A stretch of 64,000 nucleotides of DNA, taken from CALDTK01 sp045110575. Lineage in GTDB: Bacteria; Bacteroidota; Bacteroidia; Chitinophagales; Saprospiraceae. The translations under genes were made by a program, and so were the position numbers. The notes under the pieces are model-generated. The model was not told the origin of the DNA and made no database searches. It saw only the letters and a list, made by a program, of their open reading frames with translations. This document shows, piece after piece, positions 18,201-27,156 of the stretch (the first letter of the stretch is position 1; every line of letters begins with the position of its first letter). The stretch is from assembly GCA_045110575.1 (NCBI GenBank), contig JBGCGF010000083.1, positions 10,987 through 74,986 of the forward strand. The letters run 5' to 3'.

Positions 18201-18704
18201 GCTTTCGCTAAAACGAGGAATGCCATTTTCATCAACTCCTTGGTTTATATATAGAAGATTGCTTCGCCTATATCCTGGGTCGAACACCGTAGCACACACG
18301 TAGATGTCGTCAAGGCCATCGGCGTTTATATCAACGATAGCAACCCCTGAACTCCAGCGCTTAGCAGCATTAACTCCAGCGATAGCAGTAACGTCTTTAA
18401 AGGCGAAGTCTCCTTGATTAAGGTAAAGCGCGTTTTCTGCAGTGTTTCCTGTGAAATAGAGATCTTCTAGGCCGTCGCCGTTAAAATCTCCAACGCCAAT
18501 TCCACCTCCATTGTACACATATTCAAGTTCCAGGATATTGAAGGTGTCATTTTCAATTATACGGTTGGCGAAATGGAGCCCGGAAGCAGACGGATCGATT
18601 GATTGAAACGTCTGATCAATAGGATTTTGCAACCCGCAACCTGCTATAAATGTCAGTAATCCGACAAATATTGACGGCAAATAGTGGGGGGTACACCTGA
18701 TCAT
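15231..18704 (-). CDS. VCBS/FG-GAP repeat lipoprotein with ASPIC/UnbV domain
   Basis: About 1157 residues from ATG 18704; the lipobox 'LLTFIAGC' follows. At least a dozen FG-GAP-type calcium loops of the form DxDxDGxxD are spread through both halves ('DFNGDGLEDLYFTG', 'DLDGDGDLDYV', 'DINRDGQLDLFVG', 'DLNGDGIPEILLAG'), which build a beta-propeller. Around residues 550-620 an ASPIC/UnbV domain appears ('YQSPYRGYLSTVSKVLNFGL', 'VQVNWPNG'). Proteins of this type are common next to SusC/SusD genes and are thought to bind extracellular ligands. Two copies of the AFAKT-encoding word lie in it. First gene of a leftward cluster, divergent from susC. Confidence 0.88.
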   Translation of the reverse strand: MIRCTPHYLPSIFVGLLTFIAGCGLQNPIDQTFQSIDPSASGLHFANRIIENDTFNILELEYVYNGGGIGVGDFNGDGLEDLYFTGNTAENALYLNQGDFAFKDVTAIAGVNAAKRWSSGVAIVDINADGLDDIYVCATVFDPGYRRSNLLYINQGVDENGIPRFSESSKAYGLADTSHSTNAVFFDYDLDGDLDCYVLVNHMDDKRIPNLYRSKTTDGSSVRNDRMYRNDGIGKSGHPEFSEVTKEAGILKDGYGLGVAVCDLNEDGWPDLYISNDYLTNDLIWINQQDGTFKDLADEMLKHSSYSAMGVDVADLNGDTRSDIVTLDMLPASNYRRKTMVAASNFNNERNNERFKYLPQYMLNALQLNRGKQKSSDSLPVFSEIGYYSGISSTDWSWSVLAIDVDLDTDQDLLITNGFPKDITDLDFMEYSSSVSSYSSHANLMSKIPSVLISNYGYANDGEAIPQFENATEKWGLKRPSFSSGAATVDLDGDGDLDYVVSCINDSVLLYRNDTRTTQVDEKHFLQVSLKGSSANKSAFGATVTVSFGDKNIKQYQSPYRGYLSTVSKVLNFGLDTFQQVNVQVNWPNGNVSNLIDVKANQRLTIEQSEAITPVLDSWAFAKTQNSPALLHEVGQEKGLDFTAEEHVFVDFDYQRLLPRQLSQFGPVLAVGDVNNDGLDDLLIGGPSRKPDVLWTQRTDGQFVKASYFINSDSLSETTGALFFDADNDGDQDLYIAHGSVEFRPGDDAYRDAFYRNENGTLLLDRDAIPAFLDGSSCVRAGDINRDGQLDLFVGARVATSQFPKPGKSHILINEKGNFSAPKDWQIDDLGMVTDAVIIDIDNDGWEDLFVTEDWGQIHRFKAGETGFSESEITALEGKTGCWNSLLVFDGDNDGDLDLVVGNLGRNNNYHRKGVDFAKVYAGDFDNNGSLDAIPATMFEDEHGEIQLYPLFQRQENQMQVIAIKDAYPFHKDFAQVGGEKLIASLGGNDSFSVEVNYLASIYLEQEEGKFKLQELPREAQLAPLCGMQAEDLNGDGIPEILLAGNDYGSEVRSGQMDALHGLVLSKKENGDWLALPYETGGLTIPGDGTAMVEILTADGSLLYVVGQNRGKLLAFAKTQNGTTYKKAAPQKTRFGAQATPYGMGNASSGGRYIKVE

Positions 18705-19030
18705 AGAGCGAATATTTCGAATTTTCCAGCGACGGTAAAGCAACGTTTTTTTCGCGATTGTGCGGTGCTGCGGTTTTAAAGAAACTGGGCTAGGACTCTA
18801 TGTATAGCACGTTTATTCTTACTAGGAGATGGTTGTGAAGCCTCGGTCATATACTCGCAATTTTACCTAATTCAGGTATGGCATTGTTCAATAAGTTATA
18901 ATGTTTGGAAAAAATGGGTTTGGTATCTATTTGATATTGTCTATTTTTCCGGTCTCCAAAGGTCGTGTACTTTTTACGCTAAGGTCTCTTTTTGGAGGAA
19001 GAAATTGGTTAAACGAAAACTCAAAATTGC
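18705..19030. other. Intergenic region between divergent VCBS and susC genes
   Basis: 326 bases, AT-rich, without a convincing gene: a short open frame at 18901-19101 overlaps the susC start and shows no family features. It must hold the divergent promoters. A motif 'TATAATGTTTGG' near 18895 is close to, but one base longer than, the Bacteroidota -7 consensus TAnnTTTG. No clear operator palindrome was seen. Confidence 0.4.
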
Positions 19031-22000
19031 ATGAAGCAGCATCTACTCTTACTAGTAGGCTTGTTCTTTTCGACGCTAGCATTCGCTCAGCAGTCGGTTA
19101 GTGGAACAGTCACCGACGAACTCGGTGATCCAGTTATTGGAGCCACCGTCGTAGTGACGGGAACATCAACAGGAACAGCCACCGATTTCGATGGTAAATG
19201 GGAACTTTCCGTTCCTGATGGTTCTGAATCACTCACTGTATCCTACATCGGCTATGACAAGAAAGTAGTAGCACTTGATGGCAGCGGGGTGGTAGACATA
19301 ACTATCGCAGAGGGCGTCGCTCTTAACGAGGTAGTTGTAACAGGATACTCTGTAGGCACCAAGCGTGAAGCTACAGGTGCAATTTCTACGGTTTCATCTG
19401 CTGAGCTTTCTGCGATTCCTTCTGGAAACGTAGAGCAACAACTTCAAGGTCGTGCTGCAGGTGTAACGGTAATCTCTAATGGTCAGCCGGGTACAGAATC
19501 AAAAGTTCGTGTACGTGGATTCGGTTCATTCAGTGATAACCGACCTCTTTATATCGTTGACGGAGTTCCATCTAATGGAATTGGCTTCTTGCCACCTGAG
19601 GATATCGAGTCTACTTCTGTTCTTAAGGATGCAGCTTCTGCATCAATCTATGGAGCAAGAGCGGCAAGTGGTGTAATCGTAGTTCAAACAAAGCAAGGAT
19701 CACGAAAAGGTGGCATGAAGGTTACCTATGATGCATTGGTTGGTGTTACGGATCCAGGCCAAGGCCAGGAGATTCTTTCACCTACACAGCAGGCGCAAGT
19801 GATCTATCAAGGTTTGAAAAATGATGTATACCTCGCTGGTGACGATCCAGACGCGGCTACTATCACAAGTGATTTTTACGACTTTTCAGATCCGAACAAC
19901 ATCGGAATTCCTGATTACCTCGTAAGTGGAGATCGCACAGCGATCTTCGGAGAGCCTACAGCAGCAGAGATTGCGGCATACAATGATGACCTTACTTCTG
20001 GTTCACCTATCTCATTGATCATTCCTACAAATAAGGAAGGAAACAATTGGTACGATGACATCACGAGAAGAGCTTTCCTTACTCGTCATAACCTTGGTTT
20101 TTCTGGCGGAGCAGAGCGCGGACGTTACTACTTCGGCCTTTCTTACCAAGATCAAGAAGGTATCTTGATCAACAACAGCTTTAAGCGTTACAACATTAGA
20201 TCTAACTCAGAATTTGATGTCATCCCTAACAGACTTAGAGTAGGAGAAAATTTCTCATTGGCTTACATCCAAAACCTAGGACAGCAAGGTCCTTCTGGTG
20301 GTCAAGGTGTTGCTAATCAGGAGAGTGCGATACTTGAGGCCTTCCGAGCAAGTCCGCTCATTCCATCACGTATTGGAGTACCAGGAGGTGCACTTACAGG
20401 TTACGGTGGTAATGTTGGAAACAACGGTCTAGGTAACGCAAGAAACCCTCTCGCTCAGAGAGAAGCATTGTCAAACAACACGAACAATAACGTTCAATCG
20501 TTTGGTAACGTCTACGCTGAACTAGACATCATTAAAGGTCTTTATGTAAAGACTCTTTTCGGTGGTACTTACGGAAGCTACAATGGTAGAGGGTTCGGAC
20601 GTGCTCAGTATGAGAACATTGAGAACCAACTCAGTACTACTTACAACGAGTTTAACGGATACTACGGAAGCTGGGTCTTCACGAACACGTTGAATTTCGA
20701 TTACAAGATTGGTACTGATCACTCTTTCAAAGGTCTAGTAGGATATGAGGCGAACAAGCTTGATATTTCGTACTTCACTAGTGCAGGAGGAAACAATCCA
20801 TTCATTGCTGACCCGTCATTTGTATCTATTACTCAAGTTCAGGCACCAGTTGTCAACTCTGGTTTTGGAACGCAAAAGACGTTTGCTTCGACCTTCGGTC
20901 AAGTCAACTACAACTACCAAGGAAAGTACTACGTAACTGGTGTTGTTCGTCGTGATGAGTCTTCTGCTTTTGCTTCTGGTCAACGTGCGGGAATTTTCCC
21001 TGCGATTTCTGCAGCATGGCGAGTTACAGGTGAAGAGTTCGCTCAACCTAATAACATACTAACTGACCTGAAGCTTAGAGCTGGTTATGGTATTATGGGT
21101 AACTCTAACGCAGTTGGTATTGGTAACCAATTCAACTCTTACAGTGGTAATGTTGGTAACAGTGGTTACGACATTAATGGAACAAACAGCACAGCTGCTG
21201 TTGGATTTTTGCAGTCACAAATTGCAAACGTAAATGCTCAGTGGGAGGAATCTACAACTGTAAATGTTGGAGCTGAGGCAACGTTCTTCGGTACAAAATT
21301 AGACGTTGTTCTTGACCTCTGGCAAAAGCGCAATGAAGGTGTACTCTTTAACGTAGCACTACCTTCCGTAAACGGTTCTGGTGCAGCACCGTTTGTCAAC
21401 GTTGCAACAATTGACAACAAGGGTATTGATCTACTTGTCACTTACAGAGATAAGGCAGGCGAATTCGATTGGGAAGCAACTGTCACTGGTTCAATCTTGA
21501 AGAACGAAATCATTGAGATTGCTCCTGGTATTGATTTCTTCGACAGCGGTGGACAAGCGCGTCTTAGTGGTTCAGCTGTTCGTAACAGAGTTGGACAACC
21601 TATTTCTTCATTCTTCGGATACCAAGTTGATCGCCTATGGCAAGAGTCAGATTTCCGAATTGAAGGTGACGGTACTCTTGAGATTGGCTCAGGAGGAGGC
21701 GTAATTTTTGCAGACGGAACAGAGGCAACTAATGGTGAGGCTCCTGGACGATTCAAGTACGTTGACCTCAACGGAATTGATGACGAAGGAAATATCACTT
21801 CAGGTGCTGATGGTATGATCACAGCAGAGGACAGAACTCAAATCGGAAACGCAGTACCTAAATTCACAGGAGGTCTTAACCTTCGTGTTGGTTACAAAGG
21901 TTTCGATATTGAGACATTCCTTTACACAAGCCTTGGCAACGACGTGCTTAATAACTCTCGTTACTACACGGACTTCCTTCAGACGTTTACTTCAGGTTCA

Positions 22001-22360
22001 GCTAAAAGCACACGAATTCTCGAAGCTTGGACGCCGACGAATACAGGTACTGATATTCCAATTGCGGAATCAGTTTCTAACTTCTCAACAAATGCAGAGA
22101 TCAATAGTTACTATGTTGAAAGTGGCGACTACTTGAGAATGAGAGTGCTATCCTTAGGATACTCTTTACCTGATTCAGCCCTTAAGGGAGTTTTCAGTAA
22201 AGCTCGTTTCAGTGTCACTGCAACTAACCTCTTCACAATTTCAGGTTATACAGGACTTGACCCAGCCGTCGGAGGAGCGGCAGATACTAACTTTGGTATC
22301 GACGTGGGTAACTATCCTGTTACCCGTTCATTGAACTTTGGCGTAAGCCTTGGCTTTTAA
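19031..22360 (+). CDS. SusC/RagA-family TonB-linked outer-membrane transporter
   Basis: 1109 residues. Signal peptide 'MKQHLLLLVGLFFSTLAFAQ', then a carboxypeptidase-regulatory-like domain (about 20-105; 'VSGTVTDELGDPVIGATVVV', 'TDFDGKWEL'), 'LNEVVVTGYSVGTKREATGA', a plug domain with 'VRGFGSFSDNRPLYIVDGVP' and 'SIYGARAASGVIVVQTK', and a C-terminal beta barrel ending in Phe. SusC proteins form a gated pore under a SusD lid and import oligosaccharides or peptides using TonB energy. susD follows after 9 bases, so they form one operon. No glycosidase or polysaccharide lyase is adjacent; the S9 peptidase on the opposite strand hints weakly at peptide uptake. Confidence 0.95.
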   Translation: MKQHLLLLVGLFFSTLAFAQQSVSGTVTDELGDPVIGATVVVTGTSTGTATDFDGKWELSVPDGSESLTVSYIGYDKKVVALDGSGVVDITIAEGVALNEVVVTGYSVGTKREATGAISTVSSAELSAIPSGNVEQQLQGRAAGVTVISNGQPGTESKVRVRGFGSFSDNRPLYIVDGVPSNGIGFLPPEDIESTSVLKDAASASIYGARAASGVIVVQTKQGSRKGGMKVTYDALVGVTDPGQGQEILSPTQQAQVIYQGLKNDVYLAGDDPDAATITSDFYDFSDPNNIGIPDYLVSGDRTAIFGEPTAAEIAAYNDDLTSGSPISLIIPTNKEGNNWYDDITRRAFLTRHNLGFSGGAERGRYYFGLSYQDQEGILINNSFKRYNIRSNSEFDVIPNRLRVGENFSLAYIQNLGQQGPSGGQGVANQESAILEAFRASPLIPSRIGVPGGALTGYGGNVGNNGLGNARNPLAQREALSNNTNNNVQSFGNVYAELDIIKGLYVKTLFGGTYGSYNGRGFGRAQYENIENQLSTTYNEFNGYYGSWVFTNTLNFDYKIGTDHSFKGLVGYEANKLDISYFTSAGGNNPFIADPSFVSITQVQAPVVNSGFGTQKTFASTFGQVNYNYQGKYYVTGVVRRDESSAFASGQRAGIFPAISAAWRVTGEEFAQPNNILTDLKLRAGYGIMGNSNAVGIGNQFNSYSGNVGNSGYDINGTNSTAAVGFLQSQIANVNAQWEESTTVNVGAEATFFGTKLDVVLDLWQKRNEGVLFNVALPSVNGSGAAPFVNVATIDNKGIDLLVTYRDKAGEFDWEATVTGSILKNEIIEIAPGIDFFDSGGQARLSGSAVRNRVGQPISSFFGYQVDRLWQESDFRIEGDGTLEIGSGGGVIFADGTEATNGEAPGRFKYVDLNGIDDEGNITSGADGMITAEDRTQIGNAVPKFTGGLNLRVGYKGFDIETFLYTSLGNDVLNNSRYYTDFLQTFTSGSAKSTRILEAWTPTNTGTDIPIAESVSNFSTNAEINSYYVESGDYLRMRVLSLGYSLPDSALKGVFSKARFSVTATNLFTISGYTGLDPAVGGAADTNFGIDVGNYPVTRSLNFGVSLGF

Positions 22361-22369
22361 ATTACAATC

Positions 22370-24088
22370 ATGAATTTTTCAATTAAAAGCCTTCTAACGG
22401 CTTGTTTGGTTGTTTTTGCAACCATTTTTCTAAGTTGCTCTGAGGAGTTTCTGACACCAACTGTTCCAGGAGCGCTCACTGAGACAGCAATTCAGGGTAC
22501 CACTGGTATCGAGAATGCAGTCATTGGAGCTTACTCTCAACTCAGCGGAAGAGGCGGTCGTTTCGGCAGCTACAACTGGGTTTCTGGTTCAATTCAAGGC
22601 GGTGAGGCCAATAAGGGTACTACTGCAGATGACTTTGGTGCAATCAACGAAGTTGTAGAATTTCGTCTTACACCAACTTCTCAGTTGCCAAACGATAAGT
22701 GGAACGTTTTCTATAGTGGTGCAGTAGCTGCTAACGCAGCGCTTCGTATTGCTATTGGATCTGAGGACCCAGCAGTTTCTGACGAGTTCAGAAACAACAT
22801 GTCTGGTCAAGCTCTTTTCCTAAGATCTCACTTCTTCTTTGAGCTTTCACGTCACTATCAAAATTTCGTCTATTTCGACGAGACGATTGATCCACTATCA
22901 TTCTCAGAGATTCCTAACGGAGACAACTTAGCCCTAGTAGTGGCTGATATGGAGAGAGCGGTGGGACTTCTTCCAGAGACACAGTCATCTGTAGGAATGG
23001 TGAACAAGTCAGCAGCAAAAGCTTACCTCGGTAAGATGATGATGTATCAAGGACGATTTGCTGAAGCAGCACCGATTCTTCAGGACGTAATTGACAACGG
23101 AGTAACTTCTGGTGGAACTTCACTAGATCTTCTTGAGAACTACTCTGACGTATTCAACGCGGAATCTGACAACAATGCTGAGTCATTGTTTGCAATTCAA
23201 GCAGCAGCTAATACTGGAAGCGTTAACAATGCAAACTATGCATTTGACCTTTCTCACCTTCAAGGAACACCTATTGGTGGATGCTGTGGATTCTGGCAAC
23301 CAAGTTTTGACTTGGTTAATAGCTTCCGTGTAGACGCTTCAGGCTTACCTTTTGTAGACGGTACTTACCGTGATGGTGCTAACGCATTAGTAAATGATCA
23401 AGGTGTTGAGTCTGACGCTGCCTTTACAGCTGATGCAGGTCCTCTTGACCCGCGTCTAGATCACTCTGTAGGTCGCCGTGGTATTCCTTACCTAGATTGG
23501 GGTGTTCACCCTGGAAAATCTTGGGTTCGTGATCAAGCGCACGCTGGTCCTTACGCTCCTAAGAAGTTCATCTACTACCAACGTCAGTCAGGTACCCTTC
23601 AAGACGGTTCAAGCTGGACTGGAGGTTACACAGCTGTTAACTTCAACATCATCCGTTTTGCGGACGTACTATTGATGGCAGCAGAGTGTTACGCTCAAGG
23701 TGATAACCTTGGCCTAGCAGTAGCGCTTGTTGACCGTGTGAGAACTCGTGCTGCAAACGCAGCAGCTTTTGTCAAGAATGATGACGGTACAGATGCGGCG
23801 AACTACCAAATTGGTACGTACGGCTCATTCTCATCAAAGGCAGATGCCCTAGCTAAGGTTTACTTCGAGCGTAAGCTTGAGCTATCTAATGAGGGTCACC
23901 GTTTCTATGATCTTGTACGCTGGGGAGAGGTAGATGGCTTCATGCCTGGATACCTTGACTACGAGCAGACGTTCTTGCCACTTCAGTTTGGAGGAGCTAA
24001 CTACAACGCCGCTCAGGATCAATACTGGCCAATTCCGCAGAGTCAACTAGACCTGCAACCAGTTCTTACGCAGAACCCAGGATACTAG
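22370..24088 (+). CDS. SusD/RagB-family substrate-binding lipoprotein
   Basis: 572 residues. A lipoprotein signal, 'LVVFATIFLSC', precedes an N-terminal SusD-like domain ('ENAVIGAYSQLSGRGG', 'KAYLGKMMMYQGRFAEAAPI', a TPR-type pair) and a C-terminal RagB/SusD domain ending 'YYWPIPQSQLDLQPVLTQNPGY' in slightly altered form ('QYWPIPQSQ'), the usual close of this family. It sits on the cell surface as the lid over its SusC partner immediately upstream. A strong terminator hairpin follows the stop codon, closing the two-gene unit. Confidence 0.95.
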   Translation: MNFSIKSLLTACLVVFATIFLSCSEEFLTPTVPGALTETAIQGTTGIENAVIGAYSQLSGRGGRFGSYNWVSGSIQGGEANKGTTADDFGAINEVVEFRLTPTSQLPNDKWNVFYSGAVAANAALRIAIGSEDPAVSDEFRNNMSGQALFLRSHFFFELSRHYQNFVYFDETIDPLSFSEIPNGDNLALVVADMERAVGLLPETQSSVGMVNKSAAKAYLGKMMMYQGRFAEAAPILQDVIDNGVTSGGTSLDLLENYSDVFNAESDNNAESLFAIQAAANTGSVNNANYAFDLSHLQGTPIGGCCGFWQPSFDLVNSFRVDASGLPFVDGTYRDGANALVNDQGVESDAAFTADAGPLDPRLDHSVGRRGIPYLDWGVHPGKSWVRDQAHAGPYAPKKFIYYQRQSGTLQDGSSWTGGYTAVNFNIIRFADVLLMAAECYAQGDNLGLAVALVDRVRTRAANAAAFVKNDDGTDAANYQIGTYGSFSSKADALAKVYFERKLELSNEGHRFYDLVRWGEVDGFMPGYLDYEQTFLPLQFGGANYNAAQDQYWPIPQSQLDLQPVLTQNPGY

Positions 24089-24117
24089 GACTTAACCTCC
24101 TTCTAACCTGAACGATA

Positions 24118-24156
24118 GAAAAGCCCGATTGCGAAAGCAGTCGGGCTTTTCTTATT
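24118..24156 (+). terminator. Rho-independent terminator after susD
   Basis: GAAAAGCCCGA and TCGGGCTTTTC pair around a 12-base loop, followed by 'ttatttttg'. It lies 30 bases after the susD stop codon and ends the susCD transcript. Confidence 0.85.
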
Positions 24157-24202
24157 TTTGCCCTGAATGAAACGATTTCATTCACTCTAGCGTTATCCAA
24201 CC

Positions 24203-24676
24203 ATGCGTCAATGCCTCACATTGCTTATCGGCATTGTAGTACTACTCAGTACTACAGGGCTGCCGCGTGTGCAACACCTGTGCGGTGGCATCGTGCAATC
24301 AGTTGGTCTTTGGGTAGGTAATGCTGGATGCAACCACGATGCTGCTCCTCTCCAAAGCTGTACCTCAAACGCTTCGGCGGACCAAGGATCAGAGGTTCCT
24401 GCAGATTTTTGCTGTAAGAAACCAACAGCCGATGAGGCTAGTAAAAAGAAAGACTGCTGCACCGATCAAGTAGAGTGGGAGCCTTCTCAAAATGACCTAG
24501 CGTTCAGTGATCAATTGATCCTCGAAGCACAAGGTTCTTTCATTACGCCTATTCTTACCGGCACACTTTCGTTGCTACCCCGTGGTACGGAAATGCGCCC
24601 TTACGTTAGGCCTCCGCCACGTGCTTCCATACCCCAAGGAAGGCGTCGCGCCTTACTCCAAGTCTACCGCTGCTAG
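24203..24676 (+). CDS. HYC_CC_PP-family-like metal-associated protein
   Basis: 157 residues with an N-terminal hydrophobic signal. It shows the landmarks that name the HYC_CC_PP family: a His-x-Cys near the end of the signal ('QHLCGG'), paired cysteines ('DFCCKK', 'KDCCTD') and a Pro-rich C-terminus ('YVRPPPRA'). These small Bacteroidota proteins typically lie beside TonB receptors and heavy-metal-associated proteins and are presumed to bind a metal, possibly copper. Exactly that order is seen here: a TonB receptor 70 bases downstream, then an HMA protein. Family assignment is from pattern memory and the function is inferred. Confidence 0.7.
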   Translation: MRQCLTLLIGIVVLLSTTGLPRVQHLCGGIVQSVGLWVGNAGCNHDAAPLQSCTSNASADQGSEVPADFCCKKPTADEASKKKDCCTDQVEWEPSQNDLAFSDQLILEAQGSFITPILTGTLSLLPRGTEMRPYVRPPPRASIPQGRRRALLQVYRC

Positions 24677-24746
24677 AAAAAGCTGATGGCCGTTCATCAC
24701 GAACAGCCACCTAGAACAAGCTTTTTCTCATCTCAGCAATAGACGA

Positions 24747-27068
24747 ATGACAATTAAACATTTCCATCGATGGCCCACTCGAATATTCGAGGTCGGGCTA
24801 CTGTTCTGCATGCTTTTGGTTTTGGCGCAAGCTGACCTCCACGCACAGACCCTTTCAGGCACCCTTCAAGACAATGCGGGCCAAGCCCTCATTGGAGGAA
24901 CCGTGCTTGCAATCCCTTCCCAAACAGGCACTACTGCAGATGTCGACGGCACTTGGTCGCTCGAAGCCGCAGGAGTTGATAGCCTTCGCTTCGGTTACGT
25001 CGGCTATGAAGGTCGAACCCTTGCCGTGGGAGAACTACAAACTGGCGGGGCAATCGTGCTTGAAACGCAGAGTTTCGAGATCATTACGGTAACGGCTAAG
25101 CAACTTGGCAATTACACTTCTACACTCGACCCGCGCAACGTGGAGTCGATTACCAGTACCGAACTCAAAAAGGCACCTTGCTGCAACCTTGGCGAAAGCT
25201 TCGAGACCAATGCCGCTGTCGATGTAAGCTATCGCGATGCCGTCACTGGTGCACGTGAAATGCAGGTGCTCGGACTTCGAGGCGTCTACTCACAGCTCCT
25301 CATGGAGAAGCGACCAACGCTTTATGGACTCGCAAGTCCGCTTGCGCTCGATCTTATCGCAGGGACTTGGCTTTCAGGGATTCAGATCGGTAAAGGTGCA
25401 TCGAGTGTCCAGACGGGCCCCAATGCACTCAGTGGCCAGGTCAATACGGAGCTTGAAAAGCCTTTTGACGCAGATCCTGTTTTCGTCAACCTTTTCGTCA
25501 ATCCATACGGACGTTTTGAGGCCAACGTGCACCTCGCTAAACCATGGAATGATCAGCATTCAACTGGTTTACTGCTGCACTCGAGCTACAACACGCAGTC
25601 CCATGATCGCGACGATGATGGCTTCTACGAGCAACCAGGTCGTGAGACCTATTCAGCAATGCTTCGTCACTTTTACCGAACGGAAAATTGGCGCGCTCAA
25701 TTCAACCTTTGGGGAGCACGTGATCGTCGTGAAGGCGGACAGGCAAGTCACCTAGATGCATCTGCGCATGGTGAGCATCATGGCGGCGGACAGTATGTTT
25801 TAGCGCAAGCTAATGACCGTTTTGAAGCTTTCGCCAAAACCGGCTACCTCGGATTCAGTCGTGCCGCTACAAGTGTAGGCTTTATTGCAAGTGCTACGAT
25901 TCACAAGCTGGATAACAACTACGGTCCAATCGATCATATCGCTGAACAACGTTCTGGTTATTTGAGTGCACTCTTTACGAGCTATCTCATGAATACCAAT
26001 CACCAATACACCGTTGGGCTTAGTCACCGCTACGACGCTTACGATGAGGTGCTGCAAGACGTGAACTACGACCGAGAAGAAATGGCCACCGGTGCATTCG
26101 GTGAGTACACGTACAATTACTTGCGAGCTGCGGGAGGTACTACCGGACTGTACGGATTCTCAGTCATTGCAGGATTTCGCTTAGACAACCACAGTATCGG
26201 CGGCTGGCAAGCATTGCCCCGCGTCAATGTTAAAGTCAATCCGACCGAAAAGCTAGCCATTCGAGCAAGCGCAGGTCGAGCATATCGAAGTCCGCAGGTG
26301 ATAGCAGAGAACATCCGTCTACTCGCCAGTAACCGTGAGTTTCAAATTGAGGAGCCACTCGATCTTGCTTCTGGATGGAACTACGGCGTAGCCATGACGA
26401 AGAACTTTGAGTTAACTGGTCTTGGCCATAAGGATGGCGCAAGTGATTTTCATCCTAACGGTCAGCTTTCGCTCGACTTGTACACGACCATTTTTGACAA
26501 CCTAGCGGTTATCGATCAGGAGCGAAGTACACGTTTTACAACGGTTGCGAATGCAACGGGCCCTGCACAAACGCTAGCTGTTCTAGGTAGCGTAAGGATT
26601 GAGGTTGTCCAAGGACTTGCCTTTAAAGCATCTTACAAATACGTACACTCAGAAATTGAGTATGCCGACGGTATCACTAGGGAAGTGCCTTACATCGCAA
26701 GGTGGAAAGGGTTGCTTTCTAGCGATTACGAGACGACCGATAAGCGTTGGAGGTTTAACTCCAACCTCCAAGTCGTCGGCCCTCAACGCCTCCCGGGTGA
26801 AGGTGTGCTAGACGTATTGATCACTGATGTTGAAGAGCCACTTCCTTTCGAAAGTCCAGTGTTTGCTCTTCTCGGCGGCCAAGCGACCTATGTCGTCAAT
26901 GACATGCTAGAGTTGTATGGTGGTGCGGAAAACATCACCAATTACCGCCAAACCAACGCCATTGTCGGCGCAGGAAACGAGGCAACTTACTTCGATGCAA
27001 GCCGTGTGTACGCACCTTTGATGGGTACAATGCCATATGTCGGATTACGCTACACGTTACCGAAATGA
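24747..27068 (+). CDS. TonB-dependent outer-membrane receptor, probable metal (copper) uptake
   Basis: 773 residues: signal peptide ending 'LHAQ', a carboxypeptidase-regulatory-like domain (about 35-110), a plug with a paired-Cys segment, 'KAPCCNLGESFETNAAVDV', then a beta barrel. An extracellular-type segment near residue 340, 'HLDASAHGEHHGGG', is rich in His and could ligate metal. It lies between the HYC_CC_PP-like gene and an HMA-domain gene, supporting transport of a transition metal or metal chelate; copper is the usual association but is inferred. One copy of the iterated word encodes 'AFAKT' in the barrel. Confidence 0.88.
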   Translation: MTIKHFHRWPTRIFEVGLLFCMLLVLAQADLHAQTLSGTLQDNAGQALIGGTVLAIPSQTGTTADVDGTWSLEAAGVDSLRFGYVGYEGRTLAVGELQTGGAIVLETQSFEIITVTAKQLGNYTSTLDPRNVESITSTELKKAPCCNLGESFETNAAVDVSYRDAVTGAREMQVLGLRGVYSQLLMEKRPTLYGLASPLALDLIAGTWLSGIQIGKGASSVQTGPNALSGQVNTELEKPFDADPVFVNLFVNPYGRFEANVHLAKPWNDQHSTGLLLHSSYNTQSHDRDDDGFYEQPGRETYSAMLRHFYRTENWRAQFNLWGARDRREGGQASHLDASAHGEHHGGGQYVLAQANDRFEAFAKTGYLGFSRAATSVGFIASATIHKLDNNYGPIDHIAEQRSGYLSALFTSYLMNTNHQYTVGLSHRYDAYDEVLQDVNYDREEMATGAFGEYTYNYLRAAGGTTGLYGFSVIAGFRLDNHSIGGWQALPRVNVKVNPTEKLAIRASAGRAYRSPQVIAENIRLLASNREFQIEEPLDLASGWNYGVAMTKNFELTGLGHKDGASDFHPNGQLSLDLYTTIFDNLAVIDQERSTRFTTVANATGPAQTLAVLGSVRIEVVQGLAFKASYKYVHSEIEYADGITREVPYIARWKGLLSSDYETTDKRWRFNSNLQVVGPQRLPGEGVLDVLITDVEEPLPFESPVFALLGGQATYVVNDMLELYGGAENITNYRQTNAIVGAGNEATYFDASRVYAPLMGTMPYVGLRYTLPK

Positions 27069-27156
27069 TAACGTCTGACAGGTATGCTGTCAATCCATTA
27101 ACTTTACAACAATCCCGATCGGCTCGAAATTTGAGTTTATCGTTAAAACCTCTAAA

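Noticed and set aside
18901..19101. 66-residue gene upstream of susC
   Set aside because: It overlaps the susC signal peptide in another frame and has no supporting features.
24118..24156. Copy of the iterated GCGAAAGC word in the susD terminator loop
   Set aside because: Only 'GCGAAAGC' of the 14 bases is present; it is too short to count as a copy.
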